This document shows positions 7,121-10,392 of a DNA stretch of 10,392 nucleotides, piece after piece. The stretch is from Bradyrhizobium sp. CCH5-F6 (GTDB lineage: Bacteria > Pseudomonadota > Alphaproteobacteria > Rhizobiales > Xanthobacteraceae), in NCBI RefSeq assembly GCF_001556045.1, contig NZ_LSIC01000161.1, positions 1-10,392 of the forward strand, read 5' to 3'. The notes beneath the pieces are model-generated. The model was not told the DNA's origin. It ran no database searches and saw only the letters and a list, made by a program, of their open reading frames with translations. Numbering within the stretch: the first letter of the stretch is position 1; each line of letters starts with the position of its first letter. The position numbers and the translations under genes are program-made.

Positions 7121-7517
7121 CGGACCCCTCCGGCTCGCCCGCCTTCAGGCAGCCATCGACCGCGGCAAGCAGTGCGTCGGGGCGGAACGGCTTCTGCAGG
7201 CTTGCCACCGCTCCGAGCTTGGTCGCCATGGTCAGGAAATCCGGCTCTGCATAGCCGTCCGGCGTGATCGAACGGCCGGAGATCACGACGATCGGAATGG
7301 CCGGCGCGCGCGCCCGAATGTGACGCATCGTCTCCAGCCCGTCCATGCCGGGCATGAAGATGTCGAGAAACAGCAGGTCGAATTGGCTGACCTCGAACAG
7401 CGCCAGGCCCTTGCAGCCATCGCCAGCGACCGTCACGTGATGACCAGCCCGTTCCAGCAGCAGCCGGATGGTGATCTGTACGGCCGGATCGTCATCCACG
7501 ATCAGGATGTTGGCCAC
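7098..7517 (-). CDS. Receiver-only response regulator, partner of the hybrid kinase
   Basis: This 139-residue receiver protein has D8-D10, phospho-acceptor D52 (in LFLDIFMPGMDG), switch S80 and K109 (in SLQKPF). The loop and helix between S80 and K109 are about seven residues longer than in CheY (GRSITPDGYAEPDF region), and a short hydrophilic tail follows. There is no output domain. I chose GTG 7517 because GGAGGA at 7532-7527 sits nine bases upstream; a longer TTG start at 7562 would place this ribosome site inside the gene. Its stop (7098-7100) lies inside the start of the hybrid kinase gene, so translation of the two is probably coupled. It is a likely phosphotransfer partner of that kinase, though no histidine phosphotransfer protein is visible nearby. 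Confidence 0.86.
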   Translation of the reverse strand: MANILIVDDDPAVQITIRLLLERAGHHVTVAGDGCKGLALFEVSQFDLLFLDIFMPGMDGLETMRHIRARAPAIPIVVISGRSITPDGYAEPDFLTMATKLGAVASLQKPFRPDALLAAVDGCLKAGEPEGSDVRSGYR

Positions 7518-7604
7518 GTCCGAAATTCCTCCGAGGTCGGTGGGGTGTTCCAGCGACCGCAAATCAAGCCATCAAATGCGAAATTGTTGCGCGGATTCTC
7601 CTCT

Positions 7605-7634
7605 GGCCGCAAGCACTTCGAAGTGCTTGCGGCC
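7605..7634. promoter_or_regulatory. Perfect 30-base palindrome in divergent intergenic region
   Basis: GGCCGCAAGCACTTC (7605-7619) is followed directly by its exact reverse complement (7620-7634) with no spacer. It lies 88 bases upstream of the response-regulator start (minus strand) and 145 bases upstream of the dehydratase start (plus strand). It could be an operator for a dimeric regulator, or, if transcribed, a hairpin with a 13-base-pair stem and UCGA loop. There is no T-run on either side, so it does not look like a standard terminator. Confidence 0.72.
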
Positions 7635-7665
7635 CATGTGCCGCTTTATTGCGCTGCACCCCCGG

Positions 7666-7685
7666 TATGCACGCCCGAGTGCATA
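7666..7685. promoter_or_regulatory. Inverted repeat TATGCAC-N6-GTGCATA, candidate operator of the sugar-acid operon
   Basis: TATGCAC (7666-7672) and GTGCATA (7679-7685) are exact inverted repeats with a six-base spacer, spanning 20 bases. The size and spacing suit a dimeric helix-turn-helix repressor such as those of the GntR, LacI or IclR families that often control sugar-acid genes. The site is 94 bases upstream of the dehydratase start. No regulator gene is adjacent in the window and I cannot place a convincing -35/-10 promoter, so the role is inference. Confidence 0.5.
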
Positions 7686-7779
7686 GCTGAGATCCGCCTC
7701 CGGCCCGCCCAGCAGCTTGCCGGGGGTGGACAGCGTATGAGAAGAGCAAGACGAATTCTCCGGACGGACAAGGAATAAT

Positions 7780-9393
<1,614 letters not shown>

Positions 9394-9400
9394 TGACCCT

Positions 9401-9493
9401 GTCATTCCGGGGCATCGCGAAGCGATGAGCCCGGAATCCATCGTGCCGCGGTACATGCCGCCGATGGATTCGCTGTGCGCGCCCCGGAATGAC
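9401..9493. repeat. Compound palindromic repeat between dehydratase and RraA-family genes
   Basis: The outer arms GTCATTCCGGGGC (9401-9413) and GCCCCGGAATGAC (9481-9493) are perfect reverse complements of 13 bases. Inside are a small hairpin, CATCGC-GAA-GCGATG (9413-9427), and a second stem, AATCCATCG (9435-9443) with CGATGGATT (9462-9470). Together they form a three-part folded element of 93 bases. I recall 'GTCATTCCGGGGC...GGATTCCGGGCTC' elements as abundant dispersed repeats in Bradyrhizobium genomes. It fills most of the gap between two same-strand genes, so in RNA it could weaken read-through or protect or process the messenger. No transposase is linked. Confidence 0.85.
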
Positions 9494-9511
9494 GATCAGA
9501 GAGAGTATGAC

Positions 9512-10231
9512 ATGTCCAAACTTTCCGAAGCCACCCGCAACAAGCTCAAATCCGTCTCCACCGCCACGGTCGCCACCGCCCTGTTCAAGCGCGGCCTGCG
9601 CATCCAGATGATCCAGGATGTGCATCCCCTAAGTCCCGATCAGCCGACCATGGTCGGCGAAGCCTTCACGCTGCGCTACATGCCGGCGCGCGAGGATCTC
9701 AACACCATCGACGTCTTCAAGGACCGCTCGCACCCGCAGCGCAAGGCCGTGGAAGATTGCCCTCCGGGCGCTGTGCTGGTGATGGACAGCCGCAAGGATG
9801 CACGCGCGGCATCGGCAGGCGCGATCCTGGTGACGCGCTTGATGAAACGCGGCGTCGCCGGCGTCGTCACCGACGGCGGCTTTCGCGACTCCGCCGAGAT
9901 CGCCAGGCTCGGCTTTCCCGCCTTCCACCACCGCCCCTCGGCGCCGACCAATCTCACACTGCATCAGGCGATCGAGATCAACGTCCCGATCGGCTGCGGT
10001 GACGCTCCGGTGTTCCCCGGCGACGTCATCCTGGGCGATGCCGATGGCGTCATCGTCATCCCGGCGCATCTGGCGGATGAGATCGCGAGCGAAACCTTCG
10101 AGATGACCGCGTTCGAGGATTTCGTCACCGAGGAAGTCGGCAAGGGCCGCGGCATCTTCGGCCTCTATCCCGCCACCGACCCGCAGACGCTGATCGATTT
10201 CGCGGAATGGCGGAAGAAGAACGGGAGGTAG
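9512..10231 (+). CDS. RraA-family protein (aldolase/demethylmenaquinone methyltransferase-like fold)
   Basis: This 239-residue cytoplasmic protein belongs to the RraA-like family. The family includes the RNase E regulator RraA and class II pyruvate aldolases acting on 4-hydroxy-4-methyl-2-oxoglutarate. Visible signatures are ASAGAILVTRLMKRGVAGVV (100-119), TDGGFRDSAEI (120-130) with the R125-D126-xx-E129 residues that bind substrate and metal in the aldolases, and PGDVILGDADGVIVIP (169-184). It is longer than E. coli RraA (about 160 residues). Start ATG 9512 has a GAGAGAG purine run at 9499-9505; the frame also runs upstream through the repeat but without coding character. Placement after a sugar-acid dehydratase suggests it cleaves or processes a keto-deoxy acid rather than regulating RNase E, but this is inference. 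Confidence 0.85.
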   Translation: MSKLSEATRNKLKSVSTATVATALFKRGLRIQMIQDVHPLSPDQPTMVGEAFTLRYMPAREDLNTIDVFKDRSHPQRKAVEDCPPGAVLVMDSRKDARAASAGAILVTRLMKRGVAGVVTDGGFRDSAEIARLGFPAFHHRPSAPTNLTLHQAIEINVPIGCGDAPVFPGDVILGDADGVIVIPAHLADEIASETFEMTAFEDFVTEEVGKGRGIFGLYPATDPQTLIDFAEWRKKNGR

Positions 10232-10238
10232 TCTCTTC

Positions 10239-10257
10239 GCCTCTCCCCGCTTGAGGC
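10239..10257 (+). terminator. Weak hairpin after the RraA-family gene
   Basis: GCCTC (10239-10243) and GAGGC (10253-10257) can pair around a nine-base loop, eight bases after the stop codon. The stem is short and there is no T-run. It resembles a decayed copy of the 'CCTCTCCCCGCTTGCGGGGAGAGG' hairpin seen downstream of many genes in such genomes (from memory). Termination here is only possible, not shown. Confidence 0.25.
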
Positions 10258-10364
10258 AGGGCTATTGCTTATGGTGTCCACGGTGCGGCGACATTGGCAG
10301 TCGGCTCCCTCTCCCGCGCGCGCGCAGGGGTGCATACGGCTCGTTGCGGCGGCCTGCGCGCACG

Positions 10365-10392
10365 CCTCGTCCTTCGAGACGGCGCTCACGCG
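10365..10392. repeat. Edge fragment of a dispersed repeat (low confidence)
   Basis: CCTCGTCCTTCGAGACGGCG resembles one end of a dispersed Bradyrhizobium repeat that I remember as 'CCTCATCCTTCGAGACG...'. CTCG and CGAG within it form a small inverted repeat. It runs off the window edge, so its other arm cannot be seen. The stretch from 10258 to 10364 holds a GC-rich alternating run (10318-10325) but no gene that I can support. Confidence 0.3.

Noticed and set aside
3611..7267. Three long plus-strand open frames (3611-5107, 5138-6274, 6299-7267)
   Set aside because: All are antisense to the hybrid kinase, whose domains and active sites are clear; their compositions are Arg/Asp/His-rich shadows.
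7518..7562. TTG start for the receiver protein paired with the kinase
   Set aside because: The GGAGGA site at 7532-7527 would fall inside the gene; GTG 7517 begins right before the first receiver strand.
7686..7770. Sigma-70 promoter before the dehydratase (TTGCCG near 7718)
   Set aside because: No acceptable -10 hexamer at 16-18 bases spacing.
10232..10392. Minus-strand 74-codon frame at the right edge
   Set aside because: It overlaps the RraA-family end, is Cys/Arg/Ser-rich without domain features, and crosses repeat-like sequence.

Overview
The window is a high-GC alphaproteobacterial chromosome segment, most likely Bradyrhizobium or a close relative such as Rhodopseudomonas. I base this on the codon use, the chemotaxis gene set, the FixJ-type regulator and two families of intergenic palindromic repeats that I remember as common in Bradyrhizobium. 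The assignment comes from memory of these families, not from a search.

Layout. (1) Positions 2-1748 (+) hold the end of a chemotaxis operon: the last 30 codons of cheW, then cheY, cheR and a small PilZ-like protein. There is no cheB between cheY and cheR. (2) Positions 1889-3429 hold two response regulators on the + strand: a receiver-only protein and a FixJ-type receiver-LuxR protein. Between them, on the minus strand (2413-2644), lies a short reading frame that looks coding but appears shifted by one base just after its start. (3) A long imperfect inverted repeat (3439-3514) separates the FixJ-like gene from a convergent two-gene operon (7517 to 3521, minus). That operon encodes a receiver-only protein and a 1199-residue membrane hybrid histidine kinase; their ends overlap by 23 bases. 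(4) A 262-base divergent intergenic region (7518-7779) carries a perfect 30-base palindrome and a TATGCAC-N6-GTGCATA inverted repeat. (5) Positions 7780-10231 (+) hold a sugar-acid operon: an IlvD/Edd-family dehydratase of the L-arabinonate dehydratase type and an RraA-family protein, with a compound palindromic repeat between them. (6) The last 160 bases hold no gene that I can support.

How the genes work together. The left part is signal transduction: CheW/CheY/CheR control flagellar motors, and the hybrid kinase and its partner receiver form a separate phosphorelay with no DNA-binding output in the window. Counting the receiver fused to the kinase, five receiver domains lie within about 7.5 kb. 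The right part is catabolic, probably for a pentonate.

The most striking observation is that the dehydratase, although in frame and well conserved elsewhere, lacks about 42 residues covering the CDK motif, which supplies a cluster cysteine and metal-binding residues. This predicts an inactive enzyme. I found no CRISPR, tRNA, rRNA, transposase or defence system.
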